Assembly: GCA_001820055.1 (NCBI GenBank)
Contig: MHOK01000020.1
Span: 1 to 40,228, forward strand
Length of the DNA stretch: 40,228 nt
DNA from: Candidatus Spechtbacteria bacterium RIFCSPLOWO2_12_FULL_38_22
Lineage (GTDB): Bacteria > Patescibacteriota > Minisyncoccia > Spechtbacterales > 2-12-FULL-38-22
Reading direction: 5' to 3'
Position numbers and translations under genes: made by a program
The notes under the pieces: generated by a model
Database searches by the model: none
Told to the model about the DNA's origin: nothing
What the model saw: the letters and a program-made list of their open reading frames with translations, nothing else
Shown: one piece after another, positions 14,508 to 23,004 of the stretch
Numbering within the stretch: position 1 is the first letter of the stretch
How the letters are laid out: each line of letters opens with the position of its first letter

Positions 14508-17500
14508 TTACTCTAAAACGTAAATTTTTAACTCATCTGTAATAGCGTATAACACGCCATCACCTAATACTATGTGTACAATTTCTCCACCCAACTGATA
14601 TGACCAGTTTAATTGGGGATTCGCCGTGGTGGATGTAGATTTTACAGAATACAGTAATCCATCCTCACCCCCAAAATAGACATTATTAGCGTTATCAATA
14701 ACTATCGACGTTGTAATACCGTCTTCAGTTGCATACAAATAATTCATGCTTACCTCATCTTGCACTGTTAATCTATATATAATAGTTTTACCATCTTCGT
14801 AACTATAAACAGCGCCATCATTATCTATAGCCGGAGGTTGTACAATATCTTTCGACGCAAACTGTTTCTTCCATTGCAATGCGCCTTCACTGTTCAAATC
14901 GTATGCCGCAATGCCAAATTTATTTTTAAATTGTTTATACCCCACAAATAATAATCCATCTGTATTAACACTTGGAGAACCTGTCACATCTGTAATGGCG
15001 CTCACCTCCATTTGTGTCTGCCAATTTAATAAGCCGGTACTGGTATCTATCTCTAACAAGTGCCAGCTTACAGGGTCGCTATCTGGCTTAACAACAACAT
15101 ACAATTTTTCATTATACAAAATAGGATCGTACAAATCGTTGATAGAGCTAGCCGTAAATCCGTTATCAAAAATACTTGCCCAATCAATAATCAACCAGTC
15201 TTTTTCCCAATTTAAGTTTCCATCCGCGCTAAATGAGTAAATCTTAGATTTTGTAACAATGTAAATGTTGCCATCTGAATCTACAACTGGATTGGCTGGG
15301 TCTCCCAATAAATTCGTGCTGGAAATAAAACCCCCATCAACACTATTTAAAGCCGTAAACTTATTATCAATTAAATAGATTTTTTGACTATCCTGGGACA
15401 ACACCATATAACTATTGTCTGTATAACTCCACCTTTCTTCGCCGTCAGCCGAATAAGAATAACTTTTTTCGTTAGCGCTTACATATATATTCCCGTCTGA
15501 ATCCACTACTGGCTGTTCTACTAACGAAACTGGCGCTTCCAGTTCTTCACTCCAAATAATCGTAGGCTCTATTGTTGGACCTGTAAATTTACTTAGGCCG
15601 CTATTTGTATACAAATTTTGCCAAGAAGACCATATCGGATCGGCAGAAAAACTTTCAGAATTTTGCTCGCTTTGACTATTTGTGGGCGTAGCATCACCAA
15701 TTGTAAAATCAATAAAATTATTATCCGAATCCCAATGTTGACTGCTGCGATTTACGCTTTCGTTATCATCTGGCGTTTCAGTAGTTCTTGTTTCTTTTAG
15801 AGTTACGTCTTCGTCGTCGCCCCACGCAACAGCGTCCGTTGGTGTTGGGCTGTCTGCTTCTTTTGGATCTTCGCTAAACATAGCAATAGTCCCTTTAGAA
15901 TTTGAGAGTTGCGCAGAGGAATATGGCTGCCAATCTGCATTCGGATTGCTATTTGCAGTTGAATAGCCTTCCAATCCTATTAGATAATACCCTCCTGCAA
16001 AAATAGTGGTATTTTCGGCTTCTGAAAATGATTTGTTGCGATATGGGTCACCCCACTCAACTTTACCAGAAGAGTAATAACTGAAATAGTAATCAGACAA
16101 ATCTATCTCGTCTTCCGTCGGATTATATAACTCTATAAATTCACTGTCTTGGACTTGTACTTCGTTTATTATTAAACTATTTGGCGTTGCATTAGGATAA
16201 GCTGTTGCGATATTAGAAATTTCAGACTGATTCCCTGCTTCATCTTCCGCTTTAATTCCAAAATAATATAAATTCCCCAGCACTAAATCATCAATAACTA
16301 AAATCTCTTCCCCTCCTTCGGTTTGGGGTGTAGTATCTTGGTCATACTCGGTGGCAGCATCCCAATTATCTTGACGTATAACCTCACCGAAATATTTAAC
16401 TATATATTTTACAACTCCCTCGTTGTCTATCACCGCATCCCAATTTAATTTGACACTTCCTCTCTCGTCGCCACTTTGTGCTACAAGATTTGTAATACTA
16501 CTTGGCGCTTCGTTGTCCTCCTCATTATCATTATCATCTTCTTCTTCTTCATCTTCGTCGCCATCATCGTTATCTTCCTCGCCATCATCGTTATCTTCGT
16601 CGCCATCATCGTTATCTTCCTCGTCTTCTTCATCATCCTCGTCATTATCCTGATTTTCATCGCCGTCTTCTTCATTTTGTTCATCTTCGTTTTCGTCATC
16701 ATTTTGATCCTCTTCTTGGTCATCGTCGTCAACAACCACTACATAATTTGACCCTGGGGTAGGAGTTTCTACCAATACAAAATCGTTGTAATTATTATTT
16801 GTATCTGTATGATTTTCATCACGACTTGAGCTAGCGGTTTCTAATAACTCGCCATCGTACGGTTGTCCCTCGTATAAGTTGACCTCATTCCACCCAAAAC
16901 CATCAATTATTTGTCCGCCTGACTCCGGATCGCCAAAAAATAATCCAACCGTTCCGGCGCTATTTGAAAGTTGGTTAGAACTATATGCCTGCCAATCGTA
17001 AGCTCCGCTATAGCCGCCTAACGCTACAACAAAAAAACTAAATGGATTTATTTTAAAAGCTTGCGGAAAATTTTTATTTCGATACGGATCGTTCCAGTTA
17101 ACTTTGCTGGAGGGATAATAACTAAAATAATAATTGCTTAAGTACGTAATTTCGGGGCTGTCATTATACAACTCCACAAACTCTCCCCCGTCCACGGAAA
17201 CTTCATTTATTACAATGTTTGTATTAATAAGCGAAGGCGGATAAACCACCGCGCTGCTAAATTCTTCTTCCGATTTTTTATATTCCTCTACTTTTGTCAA
17301 TTCCGGGTGACAAGTACCTCCCCACAGTCCGTACCTGTTTTCCTTTGCCACATTCTCTATTTTTTCAAAAAGACTAGAAAATTTATGCGTAAAACCAAAA
17401 TCAAAAGCGTACGCATGCCCTGTGTCAACTAAGTTTTTATTTATTAAATTATTGCCATCCCAAACATATCTTAATAACCTGTCGTAACTATCTTTATCAT

Positions 17501-18965
17501 CTGGGCCCGACTCCAAAACTACCTGTTTATTTAATACCAGTTGCTCATTTTGATGTTTTGCTTCTTGCGCAAAACATCCATCTGGCAATTCCGGCGCGTC
17601 AATGCCAATGTATCTAACTCTTTGTCCGTTTTCTAATTCTATCGTGTCCCCGTCTATAACACGGGTAACTGTATGAGATTTTTTAACTTGCGGCGGTAAC
17701 AGTTGTAGTTCTGTTTCTGTCGGTGTTTGCTCTGGCTCTGCTAGTTCTTGCTCAATCTCCACAAGGGTAGGGGGCGCCTGCTCGTCTGTGACGGTTTGAA
17801 AGTCTTGTGATAAAAAACTAATTTGTTGAGCAAAGCTTTCGCCCGCCTTTTTCTCTAAAGCGCTTTGCCGGTTCCCAATTGTGGTATTGTCGCCACTTAC
17901 GGAAGGCGCTCCGGTCTGTAGAACTGCTACTGGAAATGTTTCAAGGTCTAAGCCATGACGTTGAAAAACAAAAGAACTTAAATTGTAAAGATAGCGACCG
18001 CCGGATGCTATAACATTTCCAATTTTCGCAAACGCATTTTTTAAACCTCCCCAAAAACCACTTTTACCTTGCATTTCTTGCTGTGGTAAATCTTTGACAG
18101 TATCCTTAAACAATTTTATGATGCCTGCTGTATTTTCTATGGCAGTGGGAGCAAGACGGTTCCAGTAGTCGCGGAGGACGAGAGGGTCGGAAAAGGCATC
18201 TGCATAAATTTCAAAACTAGAGTCATAAAGTTTTGTTCCTGTCCTACGTATTTTTAGTAATTTATATTCTCCACGGCCGTCTCTCGCGTAAACATAATTG
18301 TTATCAACTCTTACCAAATCAGGTTTTTTATAAAAACCCAAACTGTCTTTGCTTAAAAATTGAGTATTTGTATATTGCGCAACCATATCAAAATAAATAT
18401 CTAAATTATCATACAAAATAGGATTCATACCTGCCATATTTGGCGCGCTAAATTCTTTAACACCTTGCTCGTAAGGGTCAGCTCCGCCATACAACTCATG
18501 AGGGTGAGGATCGTTTCTGGTATGGGCCGGCACTGTCGCATCCTGAATTAAATGCAAAATATGCCCAAGCGTTTTATAAGCATATTCGTAATTGCCCCGA
18601 TTGTATGCCCCGATTGCTTCTTCCCAAGTATAAATACCCATACTTGCCTGCAAATCTTTTCTACGCGCCCATTCTTTAGAACTTTGATAGCCGCTCAATC
18701 CCTTATTGTTTATAGGGTCGTAAAAATGATAAAGCGGACGAGTAAGTGGGCTATCCTCTTGAGCAGAACCTTGCGCTATCCATTGCTTTTGTTGGCTAGT
18801 TAAACTGTCGTCAGAATAAAATTGATTATATAAATCTACGGCGCGCTCTGTTAAAGGAGAGTGCGTGGTATATGGACTATAAGCAATCACATAGAAAAAA
18901 GAGGAGAAAAATATTCCCCCTCCTATCAATATTATTAAAAATACTTTTGATATTTTATGTTTCAT
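14508..18965 (-). CDS. giant exported phospholipase C/nuclease/lamin-tail/propeller protein
   Basis: This is a 1485-residue protein with a signal peptide (1-29). Residues 30-290 resemble zinc-dependent phospholipase C or P1-type nucleases, with likely metal ligands His35, His80, Asp83, then GHILHLIQD-ATVPAHTRND (His138, Asp142, His148) and His156. Residues 431-550 are a staphylococcal-nuclease domain with the catalytic set Asp440, Arg451, Asp456, Glu459 and Arg496. Two lamin-tail domains (about 578-735 and 928-1090) are near copies of each other (YYFSYY and DPYRNK motifs). Between them lie a pure Asp/Glu/Asn/Gly linker (744-819) and a fibronectin III domain (820-922). Residues about 1145-1485 are PQQ-type propeller repeats (VVDSDGNIYV). 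It probably degrades lipids and nucleic acids outside the cell to supply an organism that cannot make them; that is inference. The gene ends in a terminator with repeated arms. Confidence 0.85.
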   Translation of the reverse strand: MKHKISKVFLIILIGGGIFFSSFFYVIAYSPYTTHSPLTERAVDLYNQFYSDDSLTSQQKQWIAQGSAQEDSPLTRPLYHFYDPINNKGLSGYQSSKEWARRKDLQASMGIYTWEEAIGAYNRGNYEYAYKTLGHILHLIQDATVPAHTRNDPHPHELYGGADPYEQGVKEFSAPNMAGMNPILYDNLDIYFDMVAQYTNTQFLSKDSLGFYKKPDLVRVDNNYVYARDGRGEYKLLKIRRTGTKLYDSSFEIYADAFSDPLVLRDYWNRLAPTAIENTAGIIKLFKDTVKDLPQQEMQGKSGFWGGLKNAFAKIGNVIASGGRYLYNLSSFVFQRHGLDLETFPVAVLQTGAPSVSGDNTTIGNRQSALEKKAGESFAQQISFLSQDFQTVTDEQAPPTLVEIEQELAEPEQTPTETELQLLPPQVKKSHTVTRVIDGDTIELENGQRVRYIGIDAPELPDGCFAQEAKHQNEQLVLNKQVVLESGPDDKDSYDRLLRYVWDGNNLINKNLVDTGHAYAFDFGFTHKFSSLFEKIENVAKENRYGLWGGTCHPELTKVEEYKKSEEEFSSAVVYPPSLINTNIVINEVSVDGGEFVELYNDSPEITYLSNYYFSYYPSSKVNWNDPYRNKNFPQAFKINPFSFFVVALGGYSGAYDWQAYSSNQLSNSAGTVGLFFGDPESGGQIIDGFGWNEVNLYEGQPYDGELLETASSSRDENHTDTNNNYNDFVLVETPTPGSNYVVVVDDDDQEEDQNDDENEDEQNEEDGDENQDNDEDDEEDEEDNDDGDEDNDDGEEDNDDGDEDEEEEDDNDNEEDNEAPSSITNLVAQSGDERGSVKLNWDAVIDNEGVVKYIVKYFGEVIRQDNWDAATEYDQDTTPQTEGGEEILVIDDLVLGNLYYFGIKAEDEAGNQSEISNIATAYPNATPNSLIINEVQVQDSEFIELYNPTEDEIDLSDYYFSYYSSGKVEWGDPYRNKSFSEAENTTIFAGGYYLIGLEGYSTANSNPNADWQPYSSAQLSNSKGTIAMFSEDPKEADSPTPTDAVAWGDDEDVTLKETRTTETPDDNESVNRSSQHWDSDNNFIDFTIGDATPTNSQSEQNSESFSADPIWSSWQNLYTNSGLSKFTGPTIEPTIIWSEELEAPVSLVEQPVVDSDGNIYVSANEKSYSYSADGEERWSYTDNSYMVLSQDSQKIYLIDNKFTALNSVDGGFISSTNLLGDPANPVVDSDGNIYIVTKSKIYSFSADGNLNWEKDWLIIDWASIFDNGFTASSINDLYDPILYNEKLYVVVKPDSDPVSWHLLEIDTSTGLLNWQTQMEVSAITDVTGSPSVNTDGLLFVGYKQFKNKFGIAAYDLNSEGALQWKKQFASKDIVQPPAIDNDGAVYSYEDGKTIIYRLTVQDEVSMNYLYATEDGITTSIVIDNANNVYFGGEDGLLYSVKSTSTTANPQLNWSYQLGGEIVHIVLGDGVLYAITDELKIYVLE
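16560..16622. repeat. 21-bp tandem repeat inside the acidic linker
   Basis: Three copies with period 21 (start GCCATCATCG) encode EDNDDG(D/E) units in the linker of the giant exported protein. It is a coding minisatellite likely to vary in copy number. Confidence 0.8.
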
Positions 18966-19018
18966 GTTATGTGTCTTTTGTATTCCATATTCTATGTTAT
19001 GTGTTCCATGTTATGTGC
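18964..19018. repeat. three copies of ATGTTATGTG before the giant gene
   Basis: Copies at 18964, 18994 and 19008 fill the 54-nt gap between two minus-strand genes. The first copy contains the start codon of the giant gene (complement of 18963-18965). No ribosome site is visible. Confidence 0.6.
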
Positions 19019-19019
19019 T

Positions 19020-19577
19020 TTAAATACTGCTTATTTTCCAAACTCCCTTTTTGTCACGAATAAATTCTACGGCTTCACTATATCCCTCGAGCGGATTGGG
19101 GCTATCGTTTCCAGGGATAGGTTCCATTTCATAAACTACAGTGCCCTGACCATCGTCGTAGATTTTTTTTGTAAGCGGAGTCATTCTCCCTGCAGCTTCA
19201 TAGAATACACCTTCTTGAGCAGCCTTTCTTAAACCTTCCTCATACTTCCGCAAGTAATCAGGATGAATAGTCGCAAGCACTCCTTCTAAGTCGTTGTTCA
19301 AAAGCGCCTGACGCGCTTCTTCATATGTTTTTTGCGGAGTAGAATCGCCAAATTGCACATTATAAAGATAAAAAACCTGATCACTAATACCTTGGCTCTG
19401 GCTTTCGCGTACACCTACTTCAAACAAAGTTCCGTCCATTCTGTTTAACAAAAAAACGCCCGCAATAACCACGGCCGCCACAAAAACTGTCCATCCCAGC
19501 CAATCAACTCTGAATTTTTTTACTAACTTATTTAATTGCGAACTCCGTCCCTCAATTTTTTGACTTTTTTCCTTCAT
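19020..19577 (-). CDS. membrane-anchored protein with NTF2/DUF4878-like outer domain
   Basis: This is a 185-residue protein. A basic cytoplasmic tail (1-27) leads into one membrane helix (WTVFVAAVVIAGVFLLN, about 29-45). The outer part (about 80-185) has a helix YEEARQALLNNDLEGVLATIHPDYLRKYEEGLRKAAQEG, then strands with VVYEMEPIPG and a final KKGVWKISSI. This helix-then-strands order, ending in a W-K-I strand, recalls DUF4878 or NTF2-like folds; the match is weak. It is 54 nt upstream of the giant exported protein gene on the same strand, so the two may be co-expressed and both act outside the cell. Confidence 0.55.
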   Translation of the reverse strand: MKEKSQKIEGRSSQLNKLVKKFRVDWLGWTVFVAAVVIAGVFLLNRMDGTLFEVGVRESQSQGISDQVFYLYNVQFGDSTPQKTYEEARQALLNNDLEGVLATIHPDYLRKYEEGLRKAAQEGVFYEAAGRMTPLTKKIYDDGQGTVVYEMEPIPGNDSPNPLEGYSEAVEFIRDKKGVWKISSI

Positions 19578-19974
19578 AAAATACTAATACAACTACAGCG
19601 CCCTATATTATATTTAATTTTAAACATAATAAACAACCCACAATATAGCGTCCTATCGTTTTATTCAGCTGATCAATTACCCTATTTTATTTACAAAATA
19701 GGGTAAAACTAACTTTAAAATCACAAAACCACCCTATCGCAAATCTAAAAATCTGTCAAGCGTTGTACTGGTTCATATGATAGGATACATTTTAAAACTT
19801 AAAAAATGATAAAACTAAATATCTATAATAGCGCAATATACACAAATGGAGGAGTGTGCACATAAAACAACACAAATTACTCCCTATACGCTCACCCACG
19901 GCCGTGGGTGAGCGTATAGACGTATAAAATAAAAACTAAATCTTTAGTTTGTGCTTATTTCTCTTTACTCACAA
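19578..19974. other. intergenic region with palindromes
   Basis: No gene is seen in these 397 bases. It contains an 11-bp hairpin at 19679-19706 (TACCCTATTTT/AAAATAGGGTA), scattered CCTATC and GATAGG words, and the perfect 36-bp palindrome at 19884-19919. The rest is AT-rich sequence without a pattern I can name. Confidence 0.6.
19884..19919. repeat. 36-bp perfect palindrome, left member of a pair
   Basis: The arms are CTATACGCTCACCCACGG and its exact complement. It lies 55 nt past the stop of the HTH/Cas2-fold gene. The right member at 20715-20764 has the same sequence apart from two base pairs that change together in both arms. Confidence 0.9.
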
Positions 19975-20610
19975 CTATTTTATTCTTAAAAAAAATCCCA
20001 ATTTTTGAAAATGTCTTTTTACTCCAAAATCTCTATTGATATTTCCTGTAAAAATCAGAACGTGGCGCCTAATCTCAAAATATTCGCATAAAAGATCTAT
20101 TTCCTTTTCGCAAGAATAAGGAAATAGATATACGCTTTGTTGAATTCTAAAAAATTCTAAAGTTTCCAACTTGCCCCGCAGAGCATCACGGCAATATCTT
20201 TGCTTTTCCGGTATATCAAATACTATAAAACGCCATTTACCATCCCATTTTTGTTTCTTAGATATCCTTAAATCATCAACTTGATAACCTTGCACTATTT
20301 CTTTTCCTTTTTTTGTTAGCTCAAAACGTATCTCTGTTTTATCTTTGGAGTAAATATATTTTATATATTCCCTATTTTTTAAACTATATAAACTTCGACG
20401 AATTTTGTTTTCATCTATTTCTTCGTCTGGTGGAAATAAAAAATCTTCCAAAGCATCTAAATTATCTTCAGCATTTTTTGCCCAATTGGTGGTTGTAGAA
20501 AATGGTGTGGTAGCAACAACCAAAGGAGTTGAAAGAGCTAAAAGAATTTTTTTAGCCACGACACCATGTCGCCCTTGAAGTGGTTTTTCATAATGGGTTG
20601 GTTTCGACAT
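19975..20610 (-). CDS. HTH plus Cas2-fold (PaaX-like) protein
   Basis: This is a 211-residue protein. Residues 15-112 hold a winged-helix region (KIRRSLYSLKNREYIKYIYSK then ELTKKGKEIV). Residues about 120-205 form a Cas2-like ferredoxin fold with the marks KWRFIVFDIPEKQR (a strand ending in the Asp that in Cas2 binds metal), LRGKLETLEFFRIQQSVYLFPYSC and the closing strand HVLIFTG. This is the layout of PaaX-type regulators and of the many stand-alone proteins called Cas2 in CPR genomes. There is no cas1, no other cas gene and no repeat-spacer array here, so a CRISPR role is unlikely. Binding or cutting of DNA palindromes would suit the fold and the setting: the gene is bracketed by two related perfect palindromes. 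That link is inference. Confidence 0.75.
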   Translation of the reverse strand: MSKPTHYEKPLQGRHGVVAKKILLALSTPLVVATTPFSTTTNWAKNAEDNLDALEDFLFPPDEEIDENKIRRSLYSLKNREYIKYIYSKDKTEIRFELTKKGKEIVQGYQVDDLRISKKQKWDGKWRFIVFDIPEKQRYCRDALRGKLETLEFFRIQQSVYLFPYSCEKEIDLLCEYFEIRRHVLIFTGNINRDFGVKRHFQKLGFFLRIK

Positions 20611-20714
20611 AATAAATAAACATTAAAAATTAAAAATTGAAATAGGATTTGTTTTTTGCAACGCACTTTTTTGTACATCCCTTATGATAGTTCATAGGTT
20701 ACATTATCTACCAC

Positions 20715-20764
20715 GTATTGTCTATACGCTCATCTACGGCCGTAGATGAGCGTATAGACAATAC
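20715..20764. repeat. 50-bp perfect palindrome, right member of a pair
   Basis: The palindrome is centred between 20739 and 20740 on GGCC, with no mismatch over 25 bp per arm. The middle 36 bp match the palindrome at 19884-19919 except for two pairs changed in a compensating way. It lies between the ends of rfbD and the start of the Cas2-fold gene. Confidence 0.9.
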
Positions 20765-20805
20765 TTTAACTTACGTTAAAAACTTAAGTTGTTTAAATTC
20801 TTAAA

Positions 20806-21660
20806 TCAAAGCAAATTTAAATACTCATCCAATGCTTCGGACCACGGACGAAGGTGCGAGAATTTAGTGTTAAGTAAAATAGACCAGTTTGGTCTTTTTG
20901 CAGGAGTTGGAAACTCGCCCGATGTTACGGGAATAATGTGTGGAAATTCTTTTTTGCCCCATCCTTTGATACTTCCATATTTACCTACTATCTTTTTTGC
21001 GTATTCGTACCAAGTTATGTCGTCTTCATTTGTTAAATGATAAATCCCAAACGGAGAATCAGATTCAATCAAATTCTGGGTTGCTTTTGCTAAGTCGGGC
21101 GCATACGTGGGCTTACCGTGCTGATCATTTACTACCTTGAGTTCGTCTCGCTCTGAAGCAAGGCGAATCATTGTATCTATAAAGTCCTTTCCGCCAGACC
21201 CAAAAACCCACGAAGTTCTTATTAAATAGTACTTATCTATATTTTTTTGTAACTCTTGTTCCCCCAATAATTTTGACTGCCCATATACGGTAGATGGAAC
21301 TTCCGCCGGCGCATCATCTTCTAGATACCCCTCTTCTTTATCGCCCGAAAAAACATAGTCAGTTGAATAATGCACCAAAAGAGCATTTACTTCGCGGGCG
21401 GCTTTTGCTAAATATCCAACAGCGTGCCCGTTTACTGCCATGGCTAAGTCTTTTTCGTTCTCTGCGTTATCCACTGCGGTATAACCTGCGGCATTTATAA
21501 TTATACGGGGTTTTATCTCCTCAATTTTTTGTAAAACCTCTTTTTCGTCAGTAATATCCAAGTTCTTGCGCACAAATGAAGTTACGTTGTAATCTGAAGA
21601 AAAAATTTTTTCTAAATCAGATCCCAAAAGCCCCTCTGACCCCAAAAGCAATGTTTTCAT
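20806..21660 (-). CDS. rfbD: dTDP-4-dehydrorhamnose reductase
   Basis: RfbD (RmlD) carries out the last step of dTDP-L-rhamnose synthesis, reducing dTDP-4-keto-L-rhamnose with NADPH. The 284-residue length is normal. The nucleotide-binding loop LGSEGLLGSDL is at 6-16, NAAGYTAVDNAE at 56-67, STDYVFSG at 99-106 and the catalytic pair Tyr126/Lys130 in YGQSK. RTSWVFG follows at about 149-155, and the C-terminal KRPNWSILL is typical of the family. It is transcribed away from rfbB-rfbC-rfbA with only 75 nt between the two start codons, so the four biosynthetic genes share one divergent control region. Its own promoter leaves about 8 nt before the ATG. Confidence 0.95.
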   Translation of the reverse strand: MKTLLLGSEGLLGSDLEKIFSSDYNVTSFVRKNLDITDEKEVLQKIEEIKPRIIINAAGYTAVDNAENEKDLAMAVNGHAVGYLAKAAREVNALLVHYSTDYVFSGDKEEGYLEDDAPAEVPSTVYGQSKLLGEQELQKNIDKYYLIRTSWVFGSGGKDFIDTMIRLASERDELKVVNDQHGKPTYAPDLAKATQNLIESDSPFGIYHLTNEDDITWYEYAKKIVGKYGSIKGWGKKEFPHIIPVTSGEFPTPAKRPNWSILLNTKFSHLRPWSEALDEYLNLL

Positions 21661-21668
21661 ATTTGTAT

Positions 21669-21696
21669 ATTATATAATTAATCTACAGTTAGTAAA
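21669..21696 (-). promoter_or_regulatory. rfbD promoter
   Basis: TTTACT (21691-21696), 16 nt, TATAAT (21669-21674) on the minus strand. Eight nucleotides separate the -10 box from the ATG. Confidence 0.5.
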
Positions 21697-21698
21697 GA

Positions 21699-21726
21699 TT
21701 GCATTTTTTTCAAAAAGTAGTATAGA
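21699..21726 (+). promoter_or_regulatory. rfbB promoter
   Basis: TTGCAT (21699-21704), 16 nt, TATAGA (21721-21726). Nine nucleotides separate the -10 box from the ATG at 21736. The -35 match is weak; a TATACT at 21728-21733 is too close to the start to be the -10 unless translation begins further in. Confidence 0.4.
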
Positions 21727-21735
21727 ATATACTGT

Positions 21736-22941
21736 ATGACAATAGAGATAAAACCGCTAGAAACAGGTACCCCTATATTTGTGCCGTCCCCAGATCCACA
21801 ACATCCTAGGGTTCTGCTTGCAACTCGCCTGTTTAACGATGGGCATATTGATATTGAGGAAGCTTCGCATATTTCAGGCGAAACTCCAGATACGCTGGAG
21901 AAATTTTTTGAACAAAGTGGAGTTTTGCCGCGAAAGCGCGTACTTGTTTGTGGCGGTGCGGGGTTTATCGGCAGTAATTTTATACATCATATTCTTGAAA
22001 AATACCCCTACTACAGCGTCATAAATTACGATAAATTAACCTATGCTGGAAACTTGGAAAATTTACGTAATGTAGAAAAAAGCCCTAGATATAAATTTAT
22101 AAAAGGAGACATTGCAGATACAGAAACCATAGAAAAACTTGTCCAAAATGAAAAAATAAATTACATTATAAACTTTGCCGCAGAAACTCATGTAACACGC
22201 AGTTTACTCTTACGGGCTGACGAATTTTTAAGAACAAACGTTCTAGGTGTTCACTCTTTGCTTGAGGTGGTAAAAAGAAACCCACAAGTAGAGATTTTTG
22301 TACACGTATCAACAGATGAAGTCTACGGAAGCCTAGATCTTGATAGCCAAGATAGTTTTACGGAAGACACTGCATTTCAGCCAAATGTACCATATGCTGC
22401 AGCAAAAGCTGGGGGCGATATGCTGTGTCGATCCTACCATAATTCATATAAAATACCTGTTATAGTAACTCACTGTTCTAATAACTACGGACCGTTTCAA
22501 CATCCAGAAAAATTAATACCAAACGCTCTGTTTAGAGCATTGAGAAACCAACCAATCACGTTACACGGAAATGGGCAACATGTTAGGGATTGGATATTCG
22601 TTAGAGATCACTGCGAAGCACTAGATTTAATTTTACATAAAGGAAAACCCGGACATGTTTATAATGTAGGAGCAGATGTAGAAAAAAATACTCACGAAAT
22701 TGCACGCACAGTTCTCAAATACTTAGGAAAACCAGAACACTTAATAACGTTGGTTGACGACAGGCCGGGAAATGACTTGCGTTATTCTATAAGTCCCCAA
22801 AAAATTAAAAAAGAATTGGGTTGGGATACAACAGTAAGTTTTGAAGAAGGAATAGCCTTAACTGTTCAGTGGTATGAAAATAATATAAGCTGGGTTGATG
22901 CAATAAGAGAAAGGGATAAAGAGTTTTCAAAATATATTTAA
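21736..22941 (+). CDS. rfbB: dTDP-glucose 4,6-dehydratase with extra N-terminal helical module
   Basis: RfbB (RmlB) converts dTDP-glucose to dTDP-4-keto-6-deoxyglucose using bound NAD. The enzyme part starts at residue 68 with RVLVCGGAGFIGSNF. Catalytic residues are present: Thr193-Asp194-Glu195 in STDEVYGSL and Tyr220/Lys224 in YAAAK. It then has NNYGPFQHPEKLIPN and the family end DRPGNDLRYSI. Two oddities are visible. The first 67 residues are extra; residues 23-62 (RVLLATRLFNDGHIDIEEAS, then ISGETPDTLEKFFEQSG) resemble the small helical fold of UPF0175-type antitoxins. The usual HVDRS motif reads HVTRS (Thr154). It is the first gene of a tight plus-strand operon with rfbC, rfbA and a glycosyltransferase. 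Confidence 0.93.
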   Translation: MTIEIKPLETGTPIFVPSPDPQHPRVLLATRLFNDGHIDIEEASHISGETPDTLEKFFEQSGVLPRKRVLVCGGAGFIGSNFIHHILEKYPYYSVINYDKLTYAGNLENLRNVEKSPRYKFIKGDIADTETIEKLVQNEKINYIINFAAETHVTRSLLLRADEFLRTNVLGVHSLLEVVKRNPQVEIFVHVSTDEVYGSLDLDSQDSFTEDTAFQPNVPYAAAKAGGDMLCRSYHNSYKIPVIVTHCSNNYGPFQHPEKLIPNALFRALRNQPITLHGNGQHVRDWIFVRDHCEALDLILHKGKPGHVYNVGADVEKNTHEIARTVLKYLGKPEHLITLVDDRPGNDLRYSISPQKIKKELGWDTTVSFEEGIALTVQWYENNISWVDAIRERDKEFSKYI

Positions 22942-23004
22942 AGACTTACGGTATGATGCGAATCAACGAATAATTATGCGAATCTACGAATTAATTTCCA
23001 AAAT

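Noticed and set aside
16423-16762. Four overlapping low-complexity frames on both strands
   Set aside because: All are shadows of the Asp/Glu-rich linker of the giant exported protein.
19975-20610. CRISPR-Cas locus because of the Cas2-like fold
   Set aside because: No cas1 or effector gene and no repeat-spacer array in the window. The tandem repeats at 5214 and 14425 have no spacers and fold as hairpins or terminators.
19784-20706. ATAGG(A/T)TACATT at 19784 and 20693, on both sides of the Cas2-fold gene
   Set aside because: The words are similar but lie at different distances from the two palindromes and are AT-rich, so chance is a sufficient explanation.
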